A stretch of DNA of 64,000 bases, from positions 62,001-126,000 of the forward strand of contig NZ_JACAOY010000002.1 of assembly GCF_013385985.1 (NCBI RefSeq), in the 5' to 3' direction. The notes beneath the pieces were generated by a model, which worked only from the letters and a program-made list of their open reading frames with translations, had not been told where the DNA came from and did not search any database. The stretch is from Pseudomonas sp. B6002. Its GTDB lineage: Bacteria; Pseudomonadota; Gammaproteobacteria; Pseudomonadales; Pseudomonadaceae. Of this stretch, positions 9,375-18,229 are shown piece by piece. Position 1 is the stretch's first letter. Each line of letters opens with the position of its first letter. A program made the translations under genes and the position numbers.

Positions 9375-11450
9375 ATGACCGAGTTGTCACAGGTGTCGGT
9401 GACGGCACTCAAGGGTGTCGGTGAAGCCATGGCCGAGAAATTGGCCAAGGTCGGCCTGGAAAACCTCCAGGACGTACTCTTCCACCTGCCCCTGCGCTAT
9501 CAGGACCGCACCCGTGTGGTGCCCATCGGCCAGTTGCGCCCCGGGCAGGATGCGGTGGTCGAAGGCACCGTCAGCGGTGCCGACGTGGTGATGGGCAAGC
9601 GTCGCAGCCTGGTGGTGCGCCTGCAGGACGGTACCGGCGGCCTGAGCCTGCGCTTCTACCATTTCAGCAATGCTCAAAAGGAAGGCCTCAAGCGTGGCAC
9701 CCGCGTGCGCTGCTACGGCGAAGCCCGCCCGGGCGCGTCGGGCCTGGAGATCTACCACCCGGAATACCGCGCCATCACCGGCGACGAGCCGCCGCCGGTA
9801 GACACCACCCTCACCCCGATCTACCCACTCACCGAGGGCCTGACCCAACAGCGCTTGCGCCAGTTGTGCATGCAGACCCTGACCATGCTTGGCCCGAAAA
9901 GCCTGCCCGACTGGTTGCCCCTGGAACTGGCCCGCGACTACCAGCTGGCACCCCTGGCCGATGCAATCCGCTACCTGCATCACCCTCCGGCCGACGCCGA
10001 TGTCGATGAATTGGCATTGGGCCATCACTGGGCCCAGCATCGCTTGGCGTTTGAAGAGCTGCTGACTCACCAACTGTCCCAGCAACGCCTGCGTGAAAGC
10101 ATGCGCTCCCTGCGCGCGCCAGCCATGCCCAAGGCCACGAAACTGCCTGCGCAATACCTGGCCAACCTCGGCTTTGCGCCAACCGGTGCCCAACAGCGGG
10201 TGGGCAATGAGATCGCCTACGACCTCAGCCAGAAAGAACCGATGTTGCGGCTGATCCAGGGCGACGTGGGCGCGGGCAAGACCGTAGTCGCCGCCCTTGC
10301 CGCCCTGCAAGCGCTCGAAGCCGGTTACCAAGTGGCGCTGATGGCGCCCACCGAGATCCTCGCCGAGCAGCACTTCATCACCTTCAAGCGCTGGCTCGAA
10401 CCGCTGGGCCTGGACGTGGCGTGGCTGGCCGGCAAGCTCAAGGGCAAGAATCGCGCCGCCGCGCTGGAACAGATCGCCGGGGGCGCACCGATGGTGGTGG
10501 GCACTCACGCGCTGTTCCAGGACGAAGTGCAGTTCAAGAACCTGGCGCTGGTGATCATCGACGAACAGCACCGCTTCGGCGTGCAACAGCGCCTGGCCCT
10601 GCGCCAGAAAGGCGTGGGCGGGCGCATGAGCCCGCACCAGTTGATCATGACCGCCACGCCGATCCCGCGCACCCTGGCCATGAGCGCCTACGCCGACCTC
10701 GACACCTCGATCCTCGACGAACTGCCGCCCGGCCGTACACCGGTCAATACCGTGCTGGTCACCGACACCCGCCGCGTCGAAGTGATCGAACGCGTGCGCG
10801 GCGCCTGCGCTGAAGGCCGCCAGGCCTACTGGGTGTGCACGCTGATCGAAGAATCCGAAGAGCTGACCTGCCAGGCGGCCGAAACCACCTATGAAGACCT
10901 CACCAGCGCCCTGGGCGAGCTGAAGGTCGGGCTGATCCACGGCCGCATGAAGCCCGCCGAAAAAGCCGCAGTGATGGCCGAATTCAAGGCCGGCAACCTG
11001 CAACTGCTGGTGGCCACCACGGTGATCGAGGTGGGCGTGGACGTGCCCAATGCCAGCCTGATGATCATCGAAAACCCCGAGCGCCTGGGCCTGGCCCAAC
11101 TGCACCAGCTGCGCGGCCGCGTCGGTCGGGGCAGCGCCGCCAGCCACTGCGTGCTGCTGTACCACCCACCGCTGTCACAGATCGGCCGCCAGCGCCTGGG
11201 CATCATGCGTGAAACCAACGACGGTTTTGTCATCGCCGAAAAAGACCTCGAACTGCGCGGCCCCGGCGAAATGCTCGGCACCCGCCAGACCGGCCTGCTG
11301 CAATTCAAGGTCGCCGACCTGATGCGCGACGCCGACCTGCTGCCCGCCGTTCGCGACGCCGCCCAGGCCCTGCTCGAACGCTGGCCGGATCATGTCAGCC
11401 CGCTGCTCGACCGCTGGCTGCGCCACGGCCAACAATACGGCCAGGTCTGA
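9375..11450 (+). CDS. recG: ATP-dependent DNA helicase RecG
   Basis: A 691-aa branch-migration helicase that remodels stalled forks and D-loops. The wedge/OB domain is at about 50-190 (FHLPLRYQDRTRV). Helicase motif I is GDVGAGKT at 296-303, motif II is DEQH at 396-399 followed by RFGVQQR, and the TATPIPRTLAMS motif III follows. The C-terminal TRG region is present (LHQLRGRVGRG, DLELRGPGEMLGTRQ). The length matches the family. It sits immediately downstream of oxyR, which suggests peroxide stress and DNA repair share a transcript. Confidence 0.97.
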   Translation: MTELSQVSVTALKGVGEAMAEKLAKVGLENLQDVLFHLPLRYQDRTRVVPIGQLRPGQDAVVEGTVSGADVVMGKRRSLVVRLQDGTGGLSLRFYHFSNAQKEGLKRGTRVRCYGEARPGASGLEIYHPEYRAITGDEPPPVDTTLTPIYPLTEGLTQQRLRQLCMQTLTMLGPKSLPDWLPLELARDYQLAPLADAIRYLHHPPADADVDELALGHHWAQHRLAFEELLTHQLSQQRLRESMRSLRAPAMPKATKLPAQYLANLGFAPTGAQQRVGNEIAYDLSQKEPMLRLIQGDVGAGKTVVAALAALQALEAGYQVALMAPTEILAEQHFITFKRWLEPLGLDVAWLAGKLKGKNRAAALEQIAGGAPMVVGTHALFQDEVQFKNLALVIIDEQHRFGVQQRLALRQKGVGGRMSPHQLIMTATPIPRTLAMSAYADLDTSILDELPPGRTPVNTVLVTDTRRVEVIERVRGACAEGRQAYWVCTLIEESEELTCQAAETTYEDLTSALGELKVGLIHGRMKPAEKAAVMAEFKAGNLQLLVATTVIEVGVDVPNASLMIIENPERLGLAQLHQLRGRVGRGSAASHCVLLYHPPLSQIGRQRLGIMRETNDGFVIAEKDLELRGPGEMLGTRQTGLLQFKVADLMRDADLLPAVRDAAQALLERWPDHVSPLLDRWLRHGQQYGQV

Positions 11451-11456
11451 AATACC

Positions 11457-11484
11457 CTGTAGGAGCCGGCTTGCCGGCGATGGC
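11457..11484. repeat. Single REP unit after recG
   Basis: CTGTAGGAGCCGGCTTGCCG starts 9 bp after the recG stop. Only one clear unit is seen here, without the usual facing partner. Confidence 0.7.
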
Positions 11485-11598
11485 GTCAGGTAGAACAACC
11501 GCTTCCCATAGCCAACCACGTCACAAACCACAGTTAGTCGACCAACAGTTGTATCAAGCTGGTTATACTTCGGGAACTGTAAGAAATTGGATCAGGCC

Positions 11599-12999
11599 AT
11601 GTCAGAAGTAGCCCTCGCCACAGCCCCGCTGACCGCTCCGCCGGTTATTCGGGCTCTGCTCGCAAAGCTCGCCATCAGCTACACGGAAGTTGCCGAACAA
11701 CCTGGCCTGAATCCCGCACGAAAGGTCCAGGCGGTGCTGCTGGAAGATGCCGTCGGCGCACTCATGGTGCTGTTCCCCCAGAACCAGTTGCTCGACCTCA
11801 ACCGCCTCGCCGAACTCACTGGGCGCCGCCTCACCGCCGTTGCGCCGGAACGTGTCGAACGCATGCTGGGCAAACATGACCTGAGCCTGCTGCCGGGCCT
11901 GCCGGCACTGACCACCTCGCCGTGCCTGTACGAAGGCAGCCTGCTCAACGAGCCCAGCCTGCTGGTGCATTCGGGTGAAGCCGGCCTGCTGCTGGAAATC
12001 TCCAGCGACGACTTCAAGACCATGCTCACCAAGGCCAGCGCCGGTCACTTCGGCGAGCCGCTGAGCAATATCCGCCCCAACCTCGACCGCCCTAATGATG
12101 ACCGCGAGGAAATCACCCAGGCGATGCAGGCGTTCACCGCCCGCCGCATCCAGCAGCGCCTGGAAGCGACCATCGAGATCCCACCGCTGGCCGACACCGC
12201 GCAAAAGATCATCAAGCTGCGGGTCGACCCCAATGCCACCATTGATGACATCACCAGCGTGGTCGAGACCGACCCCGCGCTGGCCGCGCAAGTGGTGAGC
12301 TGGGCAGCGTCGCCGTACTACGCCTCGCCGGGCAAGATTCGTTCAGTTGAGGACGCCATCGTGCGCGTGCTGGGCTTCGACCTGGTGATCAACCTGGCAC
12401 TCGGCCTGGCCCTGGGCAAGACCCTGAGCCTGCCCAAGGACCACCCGCACCAGTCCACGCCCTACTGGCACCAGTCGATCTACACCGCCGCCGTGATCGA
12501 AGGCCTGACCCGCGCCATGCCGCGCGCCCAGCGCCCGGAAGCCGGCCTCACCTACCTGGCCGGCCTGCTGCACAACTTTGGCTACCTGCTGCTGGCTCAC
12601 GTGTTCCCGCCGCACTTTTCGCTGATCTGCCGTCACCTGGAGGTCAACCCGCACCTGTGCCACAGCTATGTGGAACAGCACCTGCTGGGGATCAGCCGTG
12701 AGCAGATCGGCGCGTGGTTGATGCGCTACTGGGATATGCCGGACGAGCTGTCCACCGCCCTGCGCTTCCAGCACGACCCGACCTACGACGGCCAATACGC
12801 CGAGTACCCGAACCTGGTGTGCCTGGCGGTGCGCCTGCTGCGCAGCCGTGGCATCGGTTCCGGGCCGGACGAAGCCATCCCCGACGCCATGCTTGAGCGC
12901 CTGGGGTTGAGCCGTGAAAAGGCTGAGGAAGTGGTGGGTAAAGTGTTGGATGCAGAAGTGCTGTTGCGCGAGCTGGCGTCCCAGTTCAGCCAGGGCTGA
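11599..12999 (+). CDS. YbaK-like/HDOD fusion protein, putative signalling protein
   Basis: A 466-aa protein with two parts. About residues 15-155 look like a YbaK/prolyl-tRNA-deacylase-type domain (LAKLAISYTEVAEQPG at the start, then LNRLAELTGRRL). About 190-385 are an HDOD domain (IPPLADTAQKIIKLRVDPNA, VVETDPALAAQVVSWA, LTYLAGLLHNFGYLLLAHV), a non-catalytic relative of HD-GYP used in bacterial signalling and motility control. I chose the ATG at 11599; upstream only GGATCAGG resembles a ribosome site, and an in-frame TTG at 11587 is the alternative. The domain assignments are by eye. It stands alone between two REP elements. Partner and output unknown. Confidence 0.8.
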   Translation: MSEVALATAPLTAPPVIRALLAKLAISYTEVAEQPGLNPARKVQAVLLEDAVGALMVLFPQNQLLDLNRLAELTGRRLTAVAPERVERMLGKHDLSLLPGLPALTTSPCLYEGSLLNEPSLLVHSGEAGLLLEISSDDFKTMLTKASAGHFGEPLSNIRPNLDRPNDDREEITQAMQAFTARRIQQRLEATIEIPPLADTAQKIIKLRVDPNATIDDITSVVETDPALAAQVVSWAASPYYASPGKIRSVEDAIVRVLGFDLVINLALGLALGKTLSLPKDHPHQSTPYWHQSIYTAAVIEGLTRAMPRAQRPEAGLTYLAGLLHNFGYLLLAHVFPPHFSLICRHLEVNPHLCHSYVEQHLLGISREQIGAWLMRYWDMPDELSTALRFQHDPTYDGQYAEYPNLVCLAVRLLRSRGIGSGPDEAIPDAMLERLGLSREKAEEVVGKVLDAEVLLRELASQFSQG

Positions 13000-13017
13000 C
13001 TCTTGAGCCAGTTAGAC

Positions 13018-13106
13018 CGCTATCGCAGGCAAGCCAGCTCCCACAGTTGACGGCATTCCAACGTTGGAACCCGGTCAACTGTGGGAGCTGGCTTGCCTGC
13101 GATGAA
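13018..13106. repeat. Long perfect REP inverted repeat (REPIN-like)
   Basis: Positions 13022-13051 and 13075-13104 are perfect 30-bp reverse complements, each containing AAGCCAGCTCCCACAG or its complement. The 23-base centre contains the palindrome TTCCAACGTTGGAA. It lies between the convergent ends of the HDOD gene and the next small gene and would form a very stable hairpin in either transcript. Confidence 0.92.
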
Positions 13107-13131
13107 TACCTCTCGGTCTACCTGAAAAACC

Positions 13132-13506
13132 CTACTTCTTTTTCTTCGGCTTCAGATACTTGGTCAACCCCTGGAACCAGATCACCAGCGCCGGGTTGCC
13201 CTTGATCTGGATCGTCTTGTCCTGAATCCCCGTCATGAACGCCAATTGCTTGTTCTTCGCCTGCATCGTGGCGAAGCCGAAGGCGGCATCCTTGAACGCA
13301 ATGGCGAACGCCGGCGAGGGGTGAACACCCGAGCGGCTGGTAATGCGCTGGTCTTTGACGATGAAGTGACGGGCAACCTTGCCGTCGAGGGTCTGCAACT
13401 GGAACGCCAGGTCTTTGTCACCCAACTGTTGCTGGAAGGCGGGATTGGTGCGGCTGGCTTTGCCCATCATCAGGCCCAGCACCCACAGGAGAAGACGAAA
13501 TTTCAT
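13132..13506 (-). CDS. Small exported or membrane-anchored protein, unknown function
   Basis: A 124-aa protein starting MKFRLLLWVLGLMMGKASR: one N-terminal hydrophobic segment (about 3-15) that could be a signal peptide or anchor. The body (GKVARHFIVKDQRI, FAFGFATM-like beta segments, MTGIQDKTIQIKGNPALV) faintly resembles small sterol-carrier (SCP2)-like lipid-binding proteins, but I would not assign that. The C-terminus is very lysine-rich (KYLKPKKKK). I chose the ATG at 13506, preceded on its strand by GGAG; a longer open frame adds 22 residues with no good start. As I recall, a hypothetical gene sits between the recG/HDOD pair and the HU gene in P. aeruginosa. Confidence 0.65.
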   Translation of the reverse strand: MKFRLLLWVLGLMMGKASRTNPAFQQQLGDKDLAFQLQTLDGKVARHFIVKDQRITSRSGVHPSPAFAIAFKDAAFGFATMQAKNKQLAFMTGIQDKTIQIKGNPALVIWFQGLTKYLKPKKKK

Positions 13507-13564
13507 GCACACGGCCTCGGTGTAATTATTGAGTGGCCGCAGCAGTGTAACGATTTGTCCGGGG

Positions 13565-13607
13565 AACGCCACCGATCTCGCGCTTTAGCAGGAGATCGGC
13601 TGGCGTT
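13565..13607. terminator. Strong hairpin downstream of tagQ
   Basis: AACGCCACCGATCTC (13565-13579) pairs with GAGATCGGCTGGCGTT (13592-13607) with a single bulged base and a 12-base loop. It is placed 24 bp after the tagQ stop at the end of the leftward T6SS operon. There is no long T-run on the minus strand, so it may act with Rho or protect the mRNA 3' end. Confidence 0.5.
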
Positions 13608-13630
13608 TAACGCTTATAGCAACATGTTAC

Positions 13631-14554
13631 TTAAACGTTAGGGCAAGGCACCGGCGCCCAGTCGGCCAGGTTTGGATCGCGGCAGGTGCCTTCGATCTGC
13701 GCTTTACCGGCGCTGGCCACTTGCTTGCTTTCAGCTTGCTTGGCCTGCACGGTCTGGATGCTCTTCTCGGTGGTCACCGCTTCTTTCGGCACGGTGGGCA
13801 GTGGCGGCTTCTTCGCAGGCTTCACGGCTTTCTTGCCCTTGGCCGGCGCAACCGGTGGCGTGGTGTCGGCTTGGGCCACGGTCACCACATCGGTACGCTG
13901 CACACCCACTTGCTGCAGGTCTTTCTCGTAGGCCTGGGTGTAGTTGTTCAGGTCTTCGCTGGCTTTGCCGTTGACCGCGACGATCAGGTCATTGGACTCT
14001 TTCAGGCCCGCGACGATTTCCGCCAGGCGCTTGCGGCCTTCAGTGTCGTTGACGGTCTTGGCCTTGCGGTCATTGACCAGCTTGGTGAATGCGCTCTGGT
14101 AGCACTGCTGCGACGCACGGGCGTAGGCGGTGCTGCGGTCGATGTCCGACGCGCTTTTGTTGAAGTCGGTGGAGTAGGACGCGATGCGCTGGTTGTCATC
14201 GCTGATCTGCTTCTGACGCTCGGTGTAGTAACCGGCAGCACCACCGGCCAAGGCGCCGCCCGCCGCACCGATGGCGGCGTTGCGGCCACGCTTGTCAGAG
14301 TCGCCGGTCAGGGCGCCCAGCAATGCACCACCCGCCGCACCCAGCGCCGCGCCGGTGACGACCGACTTGGTCATGTCCGAATCGGTGGCACGCAAGTGCT
14401 GCACGGGCTCGTAGCAGTTAGGGTAGTACTCGACCTTGGTGCTCGACGCGACCTTGGAGGTCGGCGACGTGGCGCAACCGGTCAGCACGGTGCTGAAGCC
14501 GGCCGCGATCAGCAGCAAGTGACGCTTGGAAACCGCCTTACGGGAAAAAAGCAT
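13631..14554 (-). CDS. tagQ: T6SS-associated outer-membrane lipoprotein TagQ
   Basis: A 307-aa lipoprotein: signal peptide with lipobox VLTGC (about residues 24-28), a glycine-zipper region (GAALGAAGGALLGAL and AAIGAAGGALAGGAAGYY), a coiled/helical middle and a Lys/Pro/Ala-rich C-terminal part (KGKKAVKPAKKPPLP) ending DWAPVPCPNV. In P. aeruginosa HSI-I, TagQ is an outer-membrane lipoprotein that recruits TagR in the pathway upstream of PpkA. Position as the last gene of the tagTSRQ block supports the call. I chose the ATG at 14554, which places the lipobox normally; a longer open frame reaches 14590. About 85 bp separate it from tagR. Confidence 0.85.
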   Translation of the reverse strand: MLFSRKAVSKRHLLLIAAGFSTVLTGCATSPTSKVASSTKVEYYPNCYEPVQHLRATDSDMTKSVVTGAALGAAGGALLGALTGDSDKRGRNAAIGAAGGALAGGAAGYYTERQKQISDDNQRIASYSTDFNKSASDIDRSTAYARASQQCYQSAFTKLVNDRKAKTVNDTEGRKRLAEIVAGLKESNDLIVAVNGKASEDLNNYTQAYEKDLQQVGVQRTDVVTVAQADTTPPVAPAKGKKAVKPAKKPPLPTVPKEAVTTEKSIQTVQAKQAESKQVASAGKAQIEGTCRDPNLADWAPVPCPNV

Positions 14555-14638
14555 AGGTGTGTTCTCTTTTAAGTTTGACTTGCCCAGCACGGCCCACCGC
14601 CGCCTGAGTCCCTTCCAAGCTCGCCATACAGCCAGCGA

Positions 14639-16348
14639 TCATCGCTGTCCGCTCGCTGCGAGCAATTCCTTCAAGATCGTTGCCGGGTCGGCCCGCTGTT
14701 GCTTGCGGTAATTGCCGACATGGCGAACGAACAGTGTTGCGCGCGTCACCAGGCTCTTGCCGAGCACTGGCTTGCGATCCAACTCTTCCTTGATCCGTTG
14801 AAACTGCGCCTGGATCACCGCATCGGTGTAACGCGTGCCGGTGGCCAGGTTGTCGATATAGATCGCCACCGCGCCATCCAGCGCGCTGCGGCCGTTGTCG
14901 ATGGCCGTGGCAAACAGCTGCGCGCTGGCCTCGTCCTTGTTGTCCAGGGCCTGCTGGCGGCTCTTCTGCAGGTTGGCCAGGCGAATGTTGTAGTTGCTGA
15001 TGGTTTCGGCCACCAACGCGGCCGACTGGATCAGGTTGCCCGCCGCTTCTTCGCGCTGCTGGGCGATCAGCGAGACGTTGCGCTTGAGCTCTTCGTTGAC
15101 CAGCCCCAGCTCGGCTTGCAGCTTGGGGTCGACACTGGCGGCGATGATGCTGTCCAGGCGCTTGGTCGGGTCCTGGGCGTCGTCGATCGCGTCGGTCAGC
15201 GAGGCCAGGCGGCCCTCTTTCTGCCACTGGGCGAACAGCTCCTTGTAGCGCGAACGCGGCGCCGACAGCGCACCAATCGCCACGCGGAAACCGGTGGTCT
15301 CGTTGCTTTGCTCGGTGCCATCGGCGGCGAACAGCGGGTACTCGCGGCGCATGCCGGTGAACAACGTGCCCTCGCCTTCCAGGTAGTTGCCGCCCTTGAC
15401 CACAAAGCCGCCGTAGGTGCCCTGACGGCGACCGGCGTGGACCAGCTGGAAGGATTCCTGGACCATTTCTGCGGCGTTGCCGATCACATCAAACATACCG
15501 ATGGGGTTGGGCAACTTGGTGCCGATGGGCATCAGGCGAGCAGCCTGGCCGGTGCCACCGGCAACCTGGTTGAACACCGCGTAATCGGCCAGCGGGCCGT
15601 CGGTTTCACTGCCCTCGGCGCGGCGAGGAAACAGGCGCCCTTCCAGGTCCTGGCGACTCACCGCCTGGCCACCGCGTGCGGCGAACTCCCATTCCACTTC
15701 GGTGGGCAGGCGCACAAAGCCCAGGCCGCCGTCTTCGGCAGAGGAACCACGCCCGCTCACGGGCAGCAGGTCGCGGTGGTATTTCATCAGCCAGGCGCTG
15801 TACACCGCCGAGAAGCGCTCGGCTTCGAAGCGCGACAGCTTCACCTTGGGCAAACGTGCCGCCATGCCCGTCGGCGCATCACACGCCGGGGCCGGCTCGC
15901 CGCTGGCCAGGGACTGCGCCTGGGACATCACTTGCGCGTACTGGCGCGTGGTCACTTCGTACTTGCCGATGAAGTAGAGCATCGGCTTGAGCGGGGTCTT
16001 CGCGTCGGTCTTGGGCATCAACGGCGCGATGACTTTGTTCCAGTCCTTGGGCAGGTCCTTGAGGGTGAATTGGCCGTTGATGAAGTCGCGGCGGTAGCCG
16101 GAAATGAACGACTGCTGATAACCCGCCTCGCCTTCGGCAAAGGGGTAGCCGAGGCTGATCTCGCGGTCATCCAGGGTGCCCTGGGCCAGCACGTAGGCGT
16201 AGCGGAACAGCATGTTGCCGTCGCACGGCAGCGGCAGGCTGACGTCGCCTTCCAACGGCTTGGGGTTGTCCAGCTTGTCGCTCGCCTCATCGGCCCAGGC
16301 CATCGAGGCCAGGCTCAGCGCCACACAGGCGCCCAGTAACTTATACAT
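14639..16348 (-). CDS. tagR: T6SS signalling protein TagR (FGE/sulfatase-modifying-factor-like)
   Basis: A 569-aa periplasmic protein with a cleavable signal peptide (MYKLLGACVALSLASMAWA). The domain at about 110-340 is of formylglycine-generating-enzyme type (FIGKYEVTTRQYAQVM, LPTEVEWEFAARGG, FDVIGNAAEMVQESF, FVVKGGNYLEGEG). The C-terminal 200 residues are helical. In P. aeruginosa TagR is needed for PpkA activation together with TagQST. Its role is believed to be protein contact rather than sulfatase modification (family knowledge). The ATG at 16348 overlaps the end of tagS by 8 bp, showing translational coupling. Confidence 0.88.
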   Translation of the reverse strand: MYKLLGACVALSLASMAWADEASDKLDNPKPLEGDVSLPLPCDGNMLFRYAYVLAQGTLDDREISLGYPFAEGEAGYQQSFISGYRRDFINGQFTLKDLPKDWNKVIAPLMPKTDAKTPLKPMLYFIGKYEVTTRQYAQVMSQAQSLASGEPAPACDAPTGMAARLPKVKLSRFEAERFSAVYSAWLMKYHRDLLPVSGRGSSAEDGGLGFVRLPTEVEWEFAARGGQAVSRQDLEGRLFPRRAEGSETDGPLADYAVFNQVAGGTGQAARLMPIGTKLPNPIGMFDVIGNAAEMVQESFQLVHAGRRQGTYGGFVVKGGNYLEGEGTLFTGMRREYPLFAADGTEQSNETTGFRVAIGALSAPRSRYKELFAQWQKEGRLASLTDAIDDAQDPTKRLDSIIAASVDPKLQAELGLVNEELKRNVSLIAQQREEAAGNLIQSAALVAETISNYNIRLANLQKSRQQALDNKDEASAQLFATAIDNGRSALDGAVAIYIDNLATGTRYTDAVIQAQFQRIKEELDRKPVLGKSLVTRATLFVRHVGNYRKQQRADPATILKELLAASGQR

Positions 16349-17525
16349 CTCTGATTCCTTCAGAAGCCTGGATACGCGCCACTCGCCAACCCCCACAGGC
16401 CGCCGCCACGGCGCTTACGCCCAGGACAGCAACCAGGGCCAGGCCGTAATGACGCGCCAGCAGGTGGCTGGCGTATTCGCCCGGCACCTGCACAAAGAGT
16501 TGATTCAAACCCGCCTCGGCCACGCCATACAGCGCGGCACTGAGCACGGCGGCGGCACCTGCGCTGTACAGCGCCTGCACCACCACAAACAGCAACAGCC
16601 CACCGGTGGAAAACCCCAACAGGCGCAACACCGACAATTCCCGCCGCTTGCGCGCCACGGCAGCCAACGCCCCGGCGAAGATCGCCGCAAACGCCCCCAC
16701 CCACGCCACTCCGGCAATCACCCAGAACACAATCGACAGGTTGCGGCTCAACGACTGCACCTGCGCGATGGTCTGCGCCTGGGTCGAGACCAACAGGTTC
16801 TGCCCGGCAAAAAACACCCGCAGCGGCTCCACATCGCTGAGGGTACGGGCGTACAAGCGAAACGCCGGGTACACCCGCTGCTCATTCGCGCCAGCCGCCT
16901 CACCGTCCCAACCCAGCGCCGGCACTGCACGGCCGTCGCGATAATCTTCCGCCGCTTCCAGCAAGCCCAGGTCGGCAAACAAACCGTCTCGGGCGAAAGC
17001 TTCCAGCGGCAACACTGCCAGCACTTGCAAGCGTGTGCGCCGGGCTTCGACGCGACCCGCCACTTGCCGGGCAAAGCTTGCGTCCAACCAATCGCCAGGC
17101 CGTGCCGCCAGCTTTTCAGCGGCGGTGTGGCTCAGCACAATCTGCTCCAGCCCCTTGGGCATCGGCAGGCCGTTCAATAACGGGTCACCCGCGGCCGTCG
17201 GCAGCATTTCCAGGGTCAAGGTGCCCACCTGCGCGGTCGCCGCAATCTGCCGCGTACGCGGTACGGCAAACGCCACATCACCACGCTCGCCAAGCTGCTG
17301 GATAAATGCGCTGCTGAATCGACCACCGCCCAACGGAATAATTTCACGGGTGGCGGGGTCGGTCTCCAAACGTTCGGTCAAACTGCTAACCAGTCCAAAC
17401 TTCAGGCCGAATAACACCAGCAGCGGCGCGATCACCGCCACCAGCGCCAGCACTGAACAGGCCGACAACCAGGCGTCATTGCGATAGTCCTGCCAGGCCA
17501 GCGACGCCACCAGACCGATACGCAT
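16341..17525 (-). CDS. tagS: T6SS ABC-type permease TagS
   Basis: A 394-aa FtsX/LolC-like integral membrane protein: one N-terminal helix (CSVLALVAVIAPLLVLFGLKF), a large periplasmic domain (about 45-255), then three helices at the C-terminus (IVFWVIAGVAWVGAFAAIF, LLLFVVVQALYSAGAAAVL, YGLALVAVLGVSAVAAACGG). With TagT it forms a transporter-like complex that senses an envelope signal upstream of PpkA. The start ATG at 17525 overlaps the tagT stop as TGATG; a GTG at 17531 is the alternative. Confidence 0.87.
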   Translation of the reverse strand: MRIGLVASLAWQDYRNDAWLSACSVLALVAVIAPLLVLFGLKFGLVSSLTERLETDPATREIIPLGGGRFSSAFIQQLGERGDVAFAVPRTRQIAATAQVGTLTLEMLPTAAGDPLLNGLPMPKGLEQIVLSHTAAEKLAARPGDWLDASFARQVAGRVEARRTRLQVLAVLPLEAFARDGLFADLGLLEAAEDYRDGRAVPALGWDGEAAGANEQRVYPAFRLYARTLSDVEPLRVFFAGQNLLVSTQAQTIAQVQSLSRNLSIVFWVIAGVAWVGAFAAIFAGALAAVARKRRELSVLRLLGFSTGGLLLFVVVQALYSAGAAAVLSAALYGVAEAGLNQLFVQVPGEYASHLLARHYGLALVAVLGVSAVAAACGGWRVARIQASEGIRDV

Positions 17526-18229
17526 CAGCACGCCTCCCCGAGGGTCGCCGTAACGCCGCCGTCGGTATCACGACGGCAACTGATGCGCCTTACCTGCAAG
17601 CCACTGGCACGGGCCAGAGGTTCGTCATGGGTGGCGATCACACAGGCGGCACGGTGCTCGCGGGCCTGGGCCAGCAGCGCCTGCATCACCCGTTCTGCGT
17701 TCAGCGGATCGAGGGAGGCGGTTGGCTCATCGGCCAACACCAATTGCGGTGCATGGGCCAAGGCGCGGGCACAGCTCACGCGCTGGCGTTGGCCCACCGA
17801 CAGGGCGGCGGGTTTCTTGGCCAATTGGTCGCTGATCTCCAACTGCTCGGCCAGGCGCGTCACGCTGCCGTCGTCCTTCAAGCCCAGCAGTTGGCGCGAC
17901 AACGCAATATTGCTGCGCACATCGAGAAAGCCCAGCAAGCCACCGGTTTGCAGCACATACCCGAGGTGCTGGCTGCGCAAGGCGGCCAACGTGGTTTGCT
18001 GATCACCGCGCCACAACCCGGCGATGTCGTGCTGATGGAATTCAAACTGCCCGACCTGATCGGGCGCCAACACCAGCGCCAGCAAATCCAGCAAAGTGCT
18101 CTTGCCGCAACCGCTGGGGCCAACGATTGCCAATTGCTCGCCCGCACGCAGCGCCAGCGCCGGGATCACCAGGCTATAGCGCTGGCTACCGACGCCTCGG
18201 CTCTTGTGCACCGCGCTCAGACTCAACAT
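17525..18229 (-). CDS. tagT: T6SS ABC-type ATPase TagT
   Basis: A 234-aa ATP-binding protein of the LolD/MacB type. Walker A GPSGCGKS is at about 37-44, the signature LSVGQRQRV is present, and Walker B is LVLADEPTASLDPLNAE followed by the conserved H in VIATHDEP. It pairs with TagS next door. The start ATG at 18229 overlaps the ppkA stop (TGATG), so its translation depends on ppkA; a GTG at 18232 is possible. Confidence 0.9.
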   Translation of the reverse strand: MLSLSAVHKSRGVGSQRYSLVIPALALRAGEQLAIVGPSGCGKSTLLDLLALVLAPDQVGQFEFHQHDIAGLWRGDQQTTLAALRSQHLGYVLQTGGLLGFLDVRSNIALSRQLLGLKDDGSVTRLAEQLEISDQLAKKPAALSVGQRQRVSCARALAHAPQLVLADEPTASLDPLNAERVMQALLAQAREHRAACVIATHDEPLARASGLQVRRISCRRDTDGGVTATLGEAC

